Below are positions 44,235 through 55,434 of a stretch of 64,000 nt of DNA, piece by piece. The position numbers and the translations under genes were made by a program. Origin of the DNA: Paraspadella gotoi (lineage: Eukaryota > Chaetognatha); the NCBI GenBank assembly GCA_051294375.1, contig CM119271.1:15382770-15446769 (forward strand), written 5' to 3'. The notes below the pieces were generated by a model, which worked only from the letters and a program-made list of their open reading frames with translations, made no database searches and was not told the DNA's origin. The number at the start of each line of letters is the position of its first letter. Position 1 is the stretch's first letter.

Positions 44235-46537
44235 TCAGTGGAAAAGTCGCCTTATGTCTTTGACGATCTTCATAAAGCCCTTGTCTTTTGCCTTCTTTTT
44301 CTTCTTGTTCTTTGTCGATAGTTTTTTCACCAACGCATCTCTGAAAGAAACGTTTATTATACTTTATTTAAAGTCAGTTCATCAAAGGAAGATGCCGACC
44401 AGTTTTTAAAGGGCTGTTTGATACATATTATCCAACAAAAAAGAAACATCTACTGTAGTAGCAAAGCAGCAAAGCCTCACTGCTGTCCGTCCTCAGCCTC
44501 GTCTCAACGGCTGAGCAGGCTAAATCATCCGGTTACAACCGCGCGTCCCTGGGTATCCCGGTTCTGGCTAAAATGTGACGGAGCCGGTTTAAAAAGGCCA
44601 GTGACAGGAGGCAGTCACTGAGGGTCCGCAGCGCCTACGCCAGTTAGTGAGATATCCCGCACCCCGGTTATCACATGCATTCCTCCCGTTGACATAATGC
44701 ATTCATTTTATTCATAATAACCTCTGGCGATATTTTAAATAATAAATATTTTTATAACATGGCCTTTTCAAAGTCAGGAGCCAAGATAATTTATTGAAAA
44801 ATGTAATTTTATATTGGTCATACCAATATAATACGTAAAAAAAATAGCGAAAAAGCCAATTAAATTAAATCAATTGTCTTGAATGAACGAAAAATTAAAA
44901 TCATCAGAGTCACATATCTTTAGAAATATAGACACATATCTGCCTAGAAACTGGCCTTTCTTGCTCCTGCTCTACAGATAACATCTTTTCGATTTCCTCA
45001 GATTTGGGTATTCTCAGAAGCTCTTGAGATTTTTTGTCGATGACGCCCGTGGCAAAAATGGCGCCCGCACCGCTGAAAAATGGAACCAAGATCATTCCAA
45101 TGGTGGGACTTACGAGGTAGTCGATCATTTCTCCTGATAAATTAAAAGATCGTATATAAACAATAAATAAATAATTATCGGACACTACAATGCAGCGCAC
45201 AAAAAGTAGTTACTTGTTAGCTTCAAATACACCGCTATTTCTATTTACTTTTGGTTAGGTTTGGGTGGGTGAACTCAAGGTCATGCGGTCGTTCGCACGG
45301 TCTCTTCCCCCTACTAAATCAGTTGAATAAAGAAAGACTTTTAAGTCAGACCGTCAAAACGGAATCAGGAAAAAGCTGACGTTGAGGACATTTCCTTCTC
45401 TGACAGATGCTACGATAAAGAATTGATATAATAATAATGGAATTAAACATATGAAATGGTAAGCAATAAATTTGCTTTACTTTTCTTTAAAAAATGTTTT
45501 TAATTGCTGCCAAAAATGATATTTTAATAATAAGACCTAAAAACAATTTTTTTTAATTGTGTCTAAATCAAAAAACAATTCTTTGACCAAATATAAATAA
45601 TTTAGTTTTAATATGGGGTACGGGGTAATATTAAAATTTTTTGTCTATTCAAATTTAAAAAAAAAAAATTTTGAGCAGGTGCTTGATTCAAATTTATTAA
45701 CCACCTTACTGAGTTAGGCTACTCCTGTTTCTGATATGGCTCCTTTTTATGCGCCGCTGTAGAGGTACTTTACTATAATACATGATAAACTATAAAAAAA
45801 AACTAACCAATAATAGCGATTGTCGAGCAGGCAACCAAGATGTCAAAAAATTTCTTGGTAAACCTTGCATTGGATGCCCCGCTACAGTAATACTGCCAAT
45901 AAAGTAGTAAAGATTCCCAAAGCATAACGCCTGCGACCGAAGGAACGCTGTAAACATTTCGAATGAGATATTCAAGTCCTGATATGAAAACGGGGATGAA
46001 ATGAAATGTATGTTAAAACAGTATCAACATTCATTTCGGATATGAAGCTTATGCATAAGCAATCTCCTTACAACAATGAGTTTAACCTTAAGAATTAGAC
46101 CCAATGTCGGAAATTTTGCACATATTTTTCATACATTATTAAGTACGATTAACTTTAGAACGGATTTTATTTTATTTCAATTATTATAAATCTCATGAAA
46201 CCTGTCGGGAAGTATTCCGCAACGGCATCAAATTTTTCAGTTCGAACGAATCGCTCCATAAGTCCTCCGATAAATGTACAAATGTATATCGGACCCAATG
46301 AAGTGGAAGTGTATTGAAATTTCTTCAATACATTTGCCTTTTCGCACTCGCTAAAGAAACGGATATAAAAGGGATCATTGTACTTGTAGTAGTATTCGTC
46401 AGCCTGTAGGCCAGTGGAGCTCACCTAAAGTTATCATCTTTTTTTTGATTGTTGAGTTGTTCCGATACTTGTACCGGGGGCGCAAGTATCTGGACGTCCG
46501 GAATTCCAGCAATCATGGAAGACCGATGCGTCGGCAT
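44235..46537 (-). CDS. small multi-pass membrane protein, gene A (5 exons)
   Basis: On the minus strand the exons are 46475-46537, 46202-46424, 45808-45978, 44914-45133 and 44235-44340. Junction phases are 0, 1, 1 and 2, and each match makes an open product of about 260 residues. It has an Asp/Tyr-rich segment, then hydrophobic stretches in exons 2, 3 and 4 (for example IGMILVPFFSGAGAIFATGV), and a Lys-rich tail (KKKKKAKDKG) before TGA. I do not recognise the family. A paralogue at 48906-50248 shares exon structure, and TKK(F/I)FDI is conserved. The last junction (donor GTGACT at 44913) is preferred because exon 4 otherwise stops one codon later; both forms could exist. The exon 1 start is the least certain. 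Confidence 0.6.
44470..44705 (+). repeat. tRNA-related SINE, relative of 13045-13310
   Basis: Shares the body GCCAGTGACAGG..GTCACTGAGGGTCC..GAGATATCCC..CACCCCGGTTATCACATGC with 13190-13310. The tRNA-like boxes are weak. Confidence 0.55.
45188..45759. mobile_element. TA-flanked TIR element, second copy
   Basis: Ends CAATGCAGCGCACAAAAAG and TTTTTATGCGCCGCTG with TA on both sides (45186-45187, 45760-45761). Inner blocks (AATCAGGAAAAAG, TAATGGAATTAAACATATGAAA, AATTGCTGCCAAAAATG) match 15240-15420. It lies in intron 3 of membrane gene A. Confidence 0.7.
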
Positions 46538-46559
46538 GTTTTTTTTTTTTTTAATTAAA

Positions 46560-47250
46560 TTCGAATAGATTGCTCGAAAAATAGTTAATCAAAATAATGT
46601 ACGAGCAGTCTGATGACCTAACCAATAGGCCAGAACAGTTTAAAACTAGATAATGGTCAAGTGACGTAAAGAAAATGAAAATAATTTTTAAATTTTGTCT
46701 TATGCGCATATTTTATTACTATATAAAGTTGAAAACTTTTTTAAAATTTTTCATTTTTTTTTTAAATAGATTCTGATAGAATTTTAAAAGTTAAATAAAG
46801 AAAGTTAAGAAAGAAAGCAATATATATTTGATTAAATAATAAGATTAAATACTAAATCCTTCATAAAATATAAAAATAGAAAATAGTGAAACAAGTAATT
46901 TGCAAATTTTCATAAAGGTTATTATTACAACTTTTTAAATTTTTTTGTTTTATTGATGAAAACTTTAACAAACCATAAAATTCAGCCAATGATGATGATA
47001 ATGAAGGTGATTTTTTAAGTTTTTTCTCTTTTTAACCAATTTATTGTCAAAATCTTAAAAAATTATAGTAATAACTTTTATTTAACTTTTCAAGCTTTAT
47101 AGGAATCCGTTCTTAAAAAATGAAATTTAAAAAGTTTTTTTTCCATTTTTGTTATATATTATTATTAAAAAAATATTTAAAAGCTTCAGTGCAACAACCC
47201 AATGAACTAATCCAACAAGTTGTATTAAAAATCGATTTTGTAATAGAAAA
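46560..47250. other. AT-rich sequence, nothing seen
   Basis: Poly-A/T-rich with no ORF of coding character. Confidence 0.45.
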
Positions 47251-47470
47251 AAAAAGGTAATTTTTTTGAAAGAACTAGGTCGCGAAAAAAACTCGATCGA
47301 TGTCGCGTCGATCGATTGGCGCGAAGAAAATCGAATCCGTGAACGCAATCGCTGGTGATGTCATCACCTCGCCAATGACAGAATGACACGATCACATCGG
47401 AGTTGAACGTCGCTAATCACAATCGAATCGCTTATCTTTCATTATTTTCTTTATTTTTCATTCACGATCG
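47250..47470. promoter_or_regulatory. candidate divergent promoter region with CRE-like palindrome
   Basis: A GC- and CpG-richer patch between the minus-strand membrane gene A and the plus-strand Arg-rich ORF. It holds GGTGATGTCATCACC (47354-47368), a near-perfect palindrome around a bZIP/CRE-like TGATGTCA, and repeated CGATCGA motifs. Promoter function is inferred from position and composition only. Confidence 0.3.
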
Positions 47471-47704
47471 AATCATGTAACCTTCGGCCCGTAGGAATTT
47501 AAGTTTCTTAGACGAGAATCTCGATTTAAAAAAGATTAAACATTTTTCTAATAGATAGTTCCGTTCAAATCTGACTACCCAAATTGCAAACGCGAATGCT
47601 AGAAATTGGGGTAGAAATCAGTTGTAAAAACGCAGGATTCCGATAGCGTTTCATCTGAAGAGCTTGTCCTATTTGTTTTTTCACATTCGATGAAGGATTT
47701 GATA

Positions 47705-47714
47705 NNNNNNNNNN
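47705..47714. other. assembly gap (10 N)
   Basis: Run of N upstream of the Arg-rich ORF. Confidence 0.99.
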
Positions 47715-47820
47715 ACCCAAAAGGCATAGACAATTTATATACATTTTCTACAGTAGAAACTTAAAACCGCTTTGCGGATTCCACGTTCAAAAGATTTTTA
47801 AAAAATCTTTTAAACCAAAA

Positions 47821-48587
47821 ATGGACCCAAAGCCAAAATCTAAAACTTCTTCCTTAGCGAAGATCCCGACGATTTTTCCTCCAAGCGTCACAAATTCATC
47901 TCGTGAAAAACTAAATTCAAATCTTCGATTTCGTAGCGCACGAGGAACGACACGTGGTGTCCCACCACGTCGCTTGCTTGCTCACAAAAGCACTTACCCT
48001 GTACGCTCCAGGCATCGCACGCGAAGCGCTCGAGTTCAGGCGCCTCGTGGAGGCGGCCGCCGCCGCAAGCTTGGAAAAAAGATTGAGTGGATCCTCCACG
48101 GCTGGCTAAAGACATACGGATACAATACAGTGAAGGACTCCCTCCTACAGAAGGGCCTGAGCGATAAAAATCCAGCGGAGAGTGCAAACGCCCTTTACCA
48201 AGGAGCAATGGTGCAAGAGGCGAACAACACTCGCGAGCTCATGGAAAAGCTAACCAAGAGCATGGCAGCCATCCAGAAGGCCGTCGAAACAAAGAAAGAC
48301 GACAGGGGGTGGCGAAGCTGCGACAACGGGCACCCGGAATGGTAAAGGAAACCGCTGGCAAGGGAGACAATCCCGAAATGACAAGTTTTCGCAAAAATAA
48401 GTTTGAAGTGAAGTGCAGAGACGCGATTGTAGATGATGATGACGATAGTGTTAATAAAAACCTGAAAAATTACAATCACTTATCATTAACGCACGCGCAG
48501 TCAGACAAAGACCCCCGGGCAGGGGCAATGCGGCTAAGCTTGCACAATACTCATGGTTCGGAACATTTTTGCAAAAAAATCATTTAA
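47821..48587 (+). CDS. arginine-rich hypothetical protein, probably frameshifted
   Basis: An ATG at 47821 opens 174 codons (to 48345) with a Ser/Thr/Lys start, an Arg/Pro/Gly-rich block (about residues 35-85), and a helical-looking second half (WILHGWLKTYGYNTV and on). A second frame is open from 48309 to 48587 and continues the same composition, including an Asp5 run. The change of frame falls at a G5 run (48305-48309), so a single-base error is likely. No family recognised. The third-position GC in the middle is much higher than in the flanks. It may instead be a single exon of a larger gene, since a 10-N gap lies just upstream (47705-47714). Confidence 0.4.
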
Positions 48588-48834
48588 CACAATAACTAAT
48601 AACAATAATGGATTCGTTTAATGCTGTACCCTTTAAAATTTTTATTTTTTTCGGCTACTGCTATTGTTTTGGCGAAACAATTTTGCTTGACTGACACGGG
48701 GCATTTTTTAATAAGAGCGAGGATCTTCATATTTTTCTTTCGAGCGAAATAAGTTATGTCTTATGAAGGGGCGTAATTGATTTTTTGGCCTGAATAGCTG
48801 ATACTAGATAAGTCATGTCAGTTGCATGTCAGTT

Positions 48835-48844
48835 NNNNNNNNNN
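48835..48844. other. assembly gap (10 N)
   Basis: Run of N just downstream of membrane gene B exon 3, where its last exons would be expected. Confidence 0.99.
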
Positions 48845-48905
48845 CGACTAAAAATGAAATCCGGATGAATCTTGAATAATTTAGAACATTAATTCGGGAT
48901 TCTAC

Positions 48906-50248
48906 CAAGAGATCCAAAAACGTAGAAACAGAAAGAGGCCAGACAGATGTCAAAGATCTTCTTGGTCATCCTTGCCAGGCTAATTTCTTCGTGGAGATTA
49001 CTCTGAAAAACCTTGTAGGTCTCCCAAGCCGCGAGGGAAACAATCGGAGCAATACCCAAATGATCTTGCGTAGATGGGGTTATTAACACTGGAACAAAAA
49101 TTATTGAATTTATCGTTCTTCCGAGGATTCTGAATTGTAAGGCGGGTCAGAATGCAACATTTTTTACAATATAAAACATACTGCAATAAAATATTTTGTC
49201 CTTTTACTAGAACTGATTTATTTATTTTAGATTTAATTCATTTTTTTTCTCGCTTTGAGGCATTTTAAATGACTATAAGAAAAAAAATTTTTCCTTGTAT
49301 AATCTTTAAAAACGGATTCTATCAGTGATAATGCATTTAACTATTGGATAAATCTAAAAATATTCTTCATTTTTAAGATCTTTAATTGTTTCTTCAACAA
49401 TATCTAAACCGGACGTCTTCTGGTTTTTAACCTGTTCCGCCTTACAGAATAGACTTCCAATGCTTTAAAGTTTGTAGCAAAGCATTACACATTAAATTCC
49501 GTAAGCATTGTTACACCTTTCAGCGCTCGTAGCAAACACTCCTTCAAGTTTGCACAGAGTGGAGTTTTTATAAGACGACTGAAGAGCTCTATGAAAAAAA
49601 GCGCACCAAACTTGGGAGAGATGGACGGCTTGATTTTTTGAAGCTTTGACAATGGGAAAGGCTTTTCAGATTCACTAGGGTGGCAAAAAAAGGAATCGGA
49701 AAATATAAGGTATTGAACGCACGTTATTTCAGGTTATCACGTGACTACACAAGTATAAAACATTTGCACAAGAAACTTTCTCACCTCAAGTACAACTTGG
49801 CAATTTCGACCATGTAGTCGTTGTAACGCTCATCCCATTTCGCTATCACGCAATCTTCCTCGATTCGTTTGTCGAATTTCTCCCGGGCGAGTTCGTCGTC
49901 TTCAAGAAGCTCGCGTCGTAGACGAAGAGGTTTGGCGTCGTCTTCGAGAAGGCGGCGCTCTCTCTCTCGTGCTCTGACTCCGCGATCCGGTGGAGGTTGA
50001 AATGTTGGATTCGTTGTTGATGCCGGAATGGCAGTCCCATTATTATCTGTCGCTTGGACAGAGTTACGAACCATCGCTTCTGCGGATTTTTTCTTCTGTT
50101 TTTTATTCTTTTTTCTTCTGTCTTTAAGAAGCTCGCGTCGTTGGGTGTCGTCTTGAAATGTTGGATTGTCACTGGCGGTTCGATAACTATTTGCTTGGAA
50201 CGATCCTCTGAGCATCACGGATAATTTTTTCTTAAATTTCTCGATCAT
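48906..50248 (-). CDS. small multi-pass membrane protein, gene B (partial paralogue of gene A)
   Basis: Minus-strand exons: 49785-50248 (ATG at 50248; the frame is open upstream but lacks an earlier ATG), 49517-49674 and 48906-49088. Phases 2 then 1 fit exactly. Exon 1 encodes a hydrophilic N-terminal region of about 154 residues, with Lys-rich and Arg/Glu-rich blocks (RERERR, LLEDDE twice). Exons 2 and 3 align with exons 2 and 3 of gene A, including WE, TKKIFDI and the hydrophobic segments. The final exons are not found: a 10-N gap lies at 48835-48844. The function is unknown; charged cytosolic N-terminus plus membrane core is all that can be seen. Confidence 0.6.
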
Positions 50249-50399
50249 CTTTATTCGTCTCTTCCCAGAAACGATGAAGATCGGCTGATACGGAGCATTT
50301 CGGATCTTCAGATCTTCAGATTTTTCTTTCGACCGAAAAAATGTTATAAAGGCGCGGATTAGGAATTTTAGAACCACGTCTCTTTTCGGCCTAAATCTC

Positions 50400-50530
50400 C
50401 GGCGTGTTAGCTGCCAAAGGTTCTAACCGCGTGGGGAACTCTTCCGGCGTCGCGGGAAGACGGTTGATTGGCGCTGCGATCGCGTTTACCTGTGACGTCG
50501 TCGTCACTTGGCAACGCCTTGAGTTTTTTG
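50400..50530 (-). promoter_or_regulatory. candidate promoter of membrane gene B
   Basis: A CpG-rich patch 150-280 bases upstream of the gene B ATG. It contains GTGACGTCGTCGTCAC, which carries CRE-type TGACG half-sites. Inferred. Confidence 0.28.
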
Positions 50531-50606
50531 GTCTTTTTTAGCCAATGAAATATTAACACGAATTCTTTAAAGGCGATAAGATCACTTATGATCTTATCAT
50601 ATCATC

Positions 50607-50613
50607 ATATCAC

Positions 50614-50661
<48 letters not shown>

Positions 50662-50690
50662 TATTTCTTTTTTTCTTTCTTTATCTTCTT
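50607..50690. repeat. (TTTC)n microsatellite
   Basis: About 14 TTTC units then imperfect; a (GAAAA)n array follows at 50773-50818. Confidence 0.93.
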
Positions 50691-51409
50691 TAAATCTATA
50701 AATCGTAGCAACAGCCTCATAAAATAGGGAGAACAGCACAAACCAAAGTATAAAATACGAAGGGTAAGTCATGAAGAAAAGAAAAGAAAAGAAAAGAAAA
50801 GAAAAGAAAAGAAAAGAGAAAAAGAAATATCCACCAATAGAGACTGAATGAAAGGAGATGAGGTGAGTTCAACAGAAAAAAAAGGTAAGGCGAGTCGAGT
50901 AAAGTGTGCGAGAAGTGAGAGAATCTTGTCTTCTGCTCGTCAAAGATTTTGATCCTTTCCCGTCTCAAGCCTTTTCTTCTTCTTTCTCCTCCTCCTCATC
51001 ATCATCATCCTGATTCAATTGTTCCTTTGTTTATTTTTCTCTCTTTTTTTCCGATTTCCGTTTTCTTTGTTTTCTTTCTTTCACCCCCCACTATTATTGT
51101 TTGGAACTACTTTATTCGTATCTATAAAACAAAAATTATCTATTAATTCGACAAAATAGCTACCTTGATACCTCATGACTTTTGGCAGGCTTGAGTGGGT
51201 TTAGGCTTTTATATAAATAATATTAAATGATACTGATAACATCCCTTCCTCGATCAAACGACGAACAACTCCCTTTATATTTAATTGATTCAAGTTATTT
51301 CGCTATAATTAGATTTACTTATTATATTAAGTAACTCGAATTCTATACTATTTCAAAATTCAACCTATTTTACTACTCAGCTTCATATAATTTATTCCTA
51401 TCTATTTAT

Positions 51410-51768
51410 ATTTATATTTTTGGCTATAAAACATAGAACGAAAAAATTCATGTTTTGTTTTGTGCAAAAAAAACGCGTTTTTTCCATAAACAGGCGGAAA
51501 AAAAAGAAAAGGCAAAAAAAAGGCAATGATTATTAGAATGTGGAGTGAGAGACAGGAACAAATGGNNNNNNNNNNNNNNNNNNNNNNNNNTACTACTCGA
51601 GCTTATATATTGAATATATATATTATTTTATATTTATATTTTTGGCTATAAACATAGAACGAAAAAATTCATGTTTTGTTTTGTGCAAAAAAACAAAAAA
51701 ACGCGTTTTTCCAATAAAAGGCGAAAAAAAAGAAAAGGCAAAAAAAAAGGAATGATTATTAGAAGGAG
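51410..51768. repeat. duplicated sequence around a 25-N gap (51566-51590)
   Basis: TTTATATTTTTGGCTATAAA..CATAGAACGAAAAAATTCATG and the following AAAACGCG..GGCAAAAAAAAGG..ATGATTATTAGAA occur on both sides of the gap (51410-51540 and 51627-51768). Confidence 0.85.
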
Positions 51769-51799
51769 AAAAAAAAAAAATGGTCACTGGGGAAAGGGA

Positions 51800-51830
51800 T
51801 TTAGGAAAGAGGGGAGAGAGAGAGATGAGA

Positions 51831-51866
<36 letters not shown>

Positions 51867-52276
51867 AAAATAAATCAAACTGTTTAGAAGAAAAGGAAAA
51901 AGAAATGAACATTATGCATAGAAAAGAGAAAAGAAAGATAGAAAGAAATTAGATAGAAAGAAAATCTAAGATAGGAAAGAAGAACATATAAAGATAGAAA
52001 AGAAAGAATAGAAAGAAAGAAAGGAATGAGAAAGAAGAAAGAAAGAAGAGAAAGAAAAGATCGGTCCTTCGGTGCTCTCGTCTACATTTGGCCTCACGAC
52101 TCGATTCTCCTAAGCGAAGTCAAACGGAGGGCGGGGGGGAGAGAGAGGAATTAGGAAAAGAAGGTAGGGGAGGAGATGAAAAGAGAGCGTAAAAAAGAGA
52201 AGAGAAGAGAGGAAAGGGAAAGAAGCGAATGAATCGACGAAAAAAAAACTAGTGCTCGAAAAGAGTTAGCGTTGGC

Positions 52277-52319
<43 letters not shown>

Positions 52320-52830
52320 GAGGAAAGAGAGAGGAAGAAGTCGGTAGGCGCGGAGGTGACGAGGCATTTTAAGATCAGGAAAGAGAGGAGGCAGGAGGAG
52401 GAGGGGAGGAGGCCGTCCTCCAACATCGTGTCATTTTGCTTTCATTTGCATTTGTGAGACCTATAATATTCAACCATGGGATCGATCAGAGGGGGAGAGA
52501 GAGGGAGAGGGAGAGAGAGAGAAGGAGAGAGAGAGAGAGGAGGAAAGAAGGAGGCGAAGACGAGTTTCAGCAAAGCGTCGAACCCCAATGTAGCCGAGGG
52601 ATAAAAACCTCTGGAGAAGGAGGAAGAGAGAGAGAGAGAGAGAGAAGAGAGGAGAGAGATGAGAGAGAGAGAGAATGAGGAAGAGAGAGATGAATGGGGC
52701 GCGAGGGAGAAAGGAGAGAAGGAATAACATAGAATTGAAAAAGAAAGAAAGTTTAAGGAGGAGGGGAGGAGGAGAGAGAGGAGAAGAAAAAGGTAGAAAA
52801 AGTGTATAAGTCATACGGATACATTAAATA
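51800..52830. repeat. purine-rich low-complexity region
   Basis: GA runs at 51829-51861, 52278-52322, 52495-52540 and 52625-52675 within AAG/GGA-rich sequence. Long ORFs here are low-complexity translations. Confidence 0.85.
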
Positions 52831-53039
52831 GAAAGTATATATTATAGAGTATATAATAAAATATAAAGTCAGGCGAACAAGATAGCTTATCTGAATGGAT
52901 ATTTTTAAGGATAATTTTTATATTGGTTGTACCAATTTCATAATAAGAGTTATATATGTCAGCTGCTTGTATTCTGATGCTCGTGCGGAGTACAAAATAA
53001 AAATCTCCGATCTAATGCTTACGGGAGTAGCCGTTTATT

Positions 53040-54265
53040 GATAGGGAAGCTGGGAGTCAATAAACTAGACTGTGTGAGAGTCTTGATTAAAAGTTTACAG
53101 GGTCCCGCTATATTATTATCATGTGATGGATTGTGGTGTGACAAAAATTTTAAAATCGTAGTAACTCAATTTACATATGGCATAATATGGGTGGGCATAA
53201 AAAAAAGATGTTTGCCGCAGTCCCCATCAAAATTAGTTCAACGCCCTTAGCGCCCGCCCATATTAAGCCAGATGTGAATTGAGCTTCGATGACTTTGAAA
53301 ATTTTTGACACACCCTCGTGGTGGAACCCTTCACCTAATAAAAAAAAGTTGAAATTTTAAGATGAGAAAAAAGAGAAAAATAGAAAAAACTAATTTAGTC
53401 AAACGAAATTTTAAATTTTCCCGCCATTTTTTTTTTCTTTTCTCATGAAAATTGGAAGAGAAATTATAGGGAAAGAATAGACGACGACGACGACGACGAC
53501 GACGACGACTAAGAGGACGACTGAAGTAAAATGGATCTGATGATTCACGATGCCTCTGAGAAATCTATTAATTAATTTATGATCCTGCTGATGATGACGA
53601 TTAAAATGAAGATAAGAATTAAAATCAAAGCGGCCATTTTTAAATATTAATCGTAATAAATCTATCGCACAAGAGGACGACGACGACGACGAAGAATAAA
53701 AAGAAAACGACGACGACGAAATTGACGCCGATGAGGACTGACGCTATCAAAGACGACGACGACGACGACATCTTAAAAAGAAAAATGGATAAACGATGGA
53801 GGAAGAAAAAGGAGGAAACATAAAAGGAAAGAGAAAAAAAAAAGAAGGAAAAAGAAGAATTTTCTTTTCTTTTCTTTTCTTTTCTTTTCTTTTCTTTTCT
53901 TTTCTTTCTTTTCTTTCTTTTCATTTTTCTTTTCTTTTTCTTTTTCTTTTCTTTTCAAAAAAAAAGAAAAGAAAGAATATTTCTGCCCCCTGCTTTTGTT
54001 CTTACCTTTCAGCTTCCCTTTCTCTTTTCCTTTTCCGTCCTCTTCCTCCCTCCTCTTCTCCCCCGCACTTCCCCATTCATCTCCTCCCCCTCCTCCTCCT
54101 CCTCTCCTCCTCCTCCTCCTCCTCCTCCTTCCATTTCATCGTGAAAAAACGTCGACGTGATTCTTTTTTTTTTTTTTTTTTTTTGCTTTGCATTTTTATT
54201 CTTGACATTTTTTTATCCATTTTTCTTCTCCCGGCGATTCGAAAGCTCGTGAGGGGAGGCACTCT

Positions 54266-54296
<31 letters not shown>

Positions 54297-55310
54297 CCTC
54301 TCCCTCCCTCTCCCACCCATCCTCTCAGAAATCGCAATCAGGATTTTTTTTTTTATTTCATGCATTTCAAATCATCTTTTTCGTTTAAATTCATTTCTTT
54401 TTCTTCTTTTTTCCTTCTTTTTTTTTTCTCTTTCCTTTTATTTTTTCCTTCCTTTTTCTTCCTCCATCGTTTATTCCATTTTTCTTTTTTAAGATGTCGT
54501 GTCGTGTCGTCGTCGTCGTCGTCGTCGTCTGTCAATTTTCGTCGTCGTCGTTTTCTTTTTATTCTTCGTCGTCGTCGTCGTGCCTCTTGGTGCGATAGAT
54601 TTATTACGAATTAATACTTTAAAAATGGGCCGCTTTGATTTTTATATTTACTTCTATAGTTCTAAAATCGTCCATCATGCATGCAGGATCATAAAATTTA
54701 GATATGAATAGCATTACTCTGCCGTCGAGACGGGACTCAAGTGAATGGACTACCATCAGAGTCACATCTTACAACTTCAGATCGTCCTCTGGTTGTGTTT
54801 CGCTCGTCGGTCGTCGTCGACGTCTATTCTTTCCCGATATTTCTTTGACCAATAGATTTCCATGAGAAAAGAAAAAAAAATGGCGGGGAAAAAATTTAAA
54901 AATTTTCGTTTGACTAAATTACGATTTTTTTCGTATTTTTATTCTTTATCTTCATCTTAACAATTTCATCTTTTTAAATTAGGGAAGGTGAGCCGACCGA
55001 CGATCGCTGTCAAAAATTCAGAACATGTCAAGCTCAAGTGCACAATCATGGCTTAATTATGGTGCGAGCGCAAGAGAGCGTTGAACTAAATTTTGATGGG
55101 ACTCGAACGGCAAACCTTGCTATGCCCACCAGTATTAGAGCCAAATGTAAATGAGAGCGCGTTACTACAGATTCTTTAAAAATTTTTGCAAACACCACAA
55201 TCAATCAACTCTTATTGATAACTAATATAGCGGGACCTGTAAACTTTTAATCTAAAGGGACTCTTCAACACCAGTCTATGTTTATTGACTTCCGGCAAGC
55301 TCCCTAAATC
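53040..55310. mobile_element. 2.3 kb palindromic (foldback) element P1
   Basis: Arms 53040-53860 and 54400-55310 are inverted copies: outer ends GTCAATAAACTAGACTGTG.. / ..CAGTCTATGTTTATTGAC; inner CGTAATAAATCTATCGCACAAG / TTGGTGCGATAGATTTATTACG, with GAC and GTC arrays. The middle (53862-54400) is a TTTTC array plus a core shared with P2. No transposase is seen. The outer end occurs alone at 10868-10960 and near 38140 and 38660. Confidence 0.8.
53975..54405 (+). repeat. shared core of palindromes, copy in P1
   Basis: From AATATTTCTGCCCC through CTTACCTTTCAG, CACTTCCCCATTCATCT, CCATTTCATCGTGAAAAA, ACGTCGACGT, poly-T, TTCGAAAGCTCGTGAGGGGAG, a CT run, CGCAATCAGGATTTTT to ATGCATTTCAAATCATCTTTT. 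Matches 60145-60595 closely in the same orientation. Confidence 0.9.
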
Positions 55311-55409
55311 AGAATAAAACGGCCTACCTGGACCCCAGGTAAAGTATTACAGATTTCGGAGAGTTTTTTAATTTTGTACTCCGGCACAGGAGCAATCAAG
55401 AATAACGCA

Positions 55410-55434
55410 NNNNNNNNNNNNNNNNNNNNNNNNN
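55410..55434. other. assembly gap (25 N)
   Basis: Run of N about 100 bases past the end of P1. Confidence 0.99.

Noticed and set aside
49676-49784. In-frame TGA (49729-49731) and a T7 frameshift appeared to break membrane gene B
   Set aside because: An acceptor at 49675 (TTTTTTTGCCACCCTAG) restores both phase and frame, so this stretch is intron.
53796-54614. 272-codon + strand ORF
   Set aside because: It runs through TTTTC, TCC and CT repeats at the palindrome centre; the protein is low-complexity Phe/Ser/Leu.
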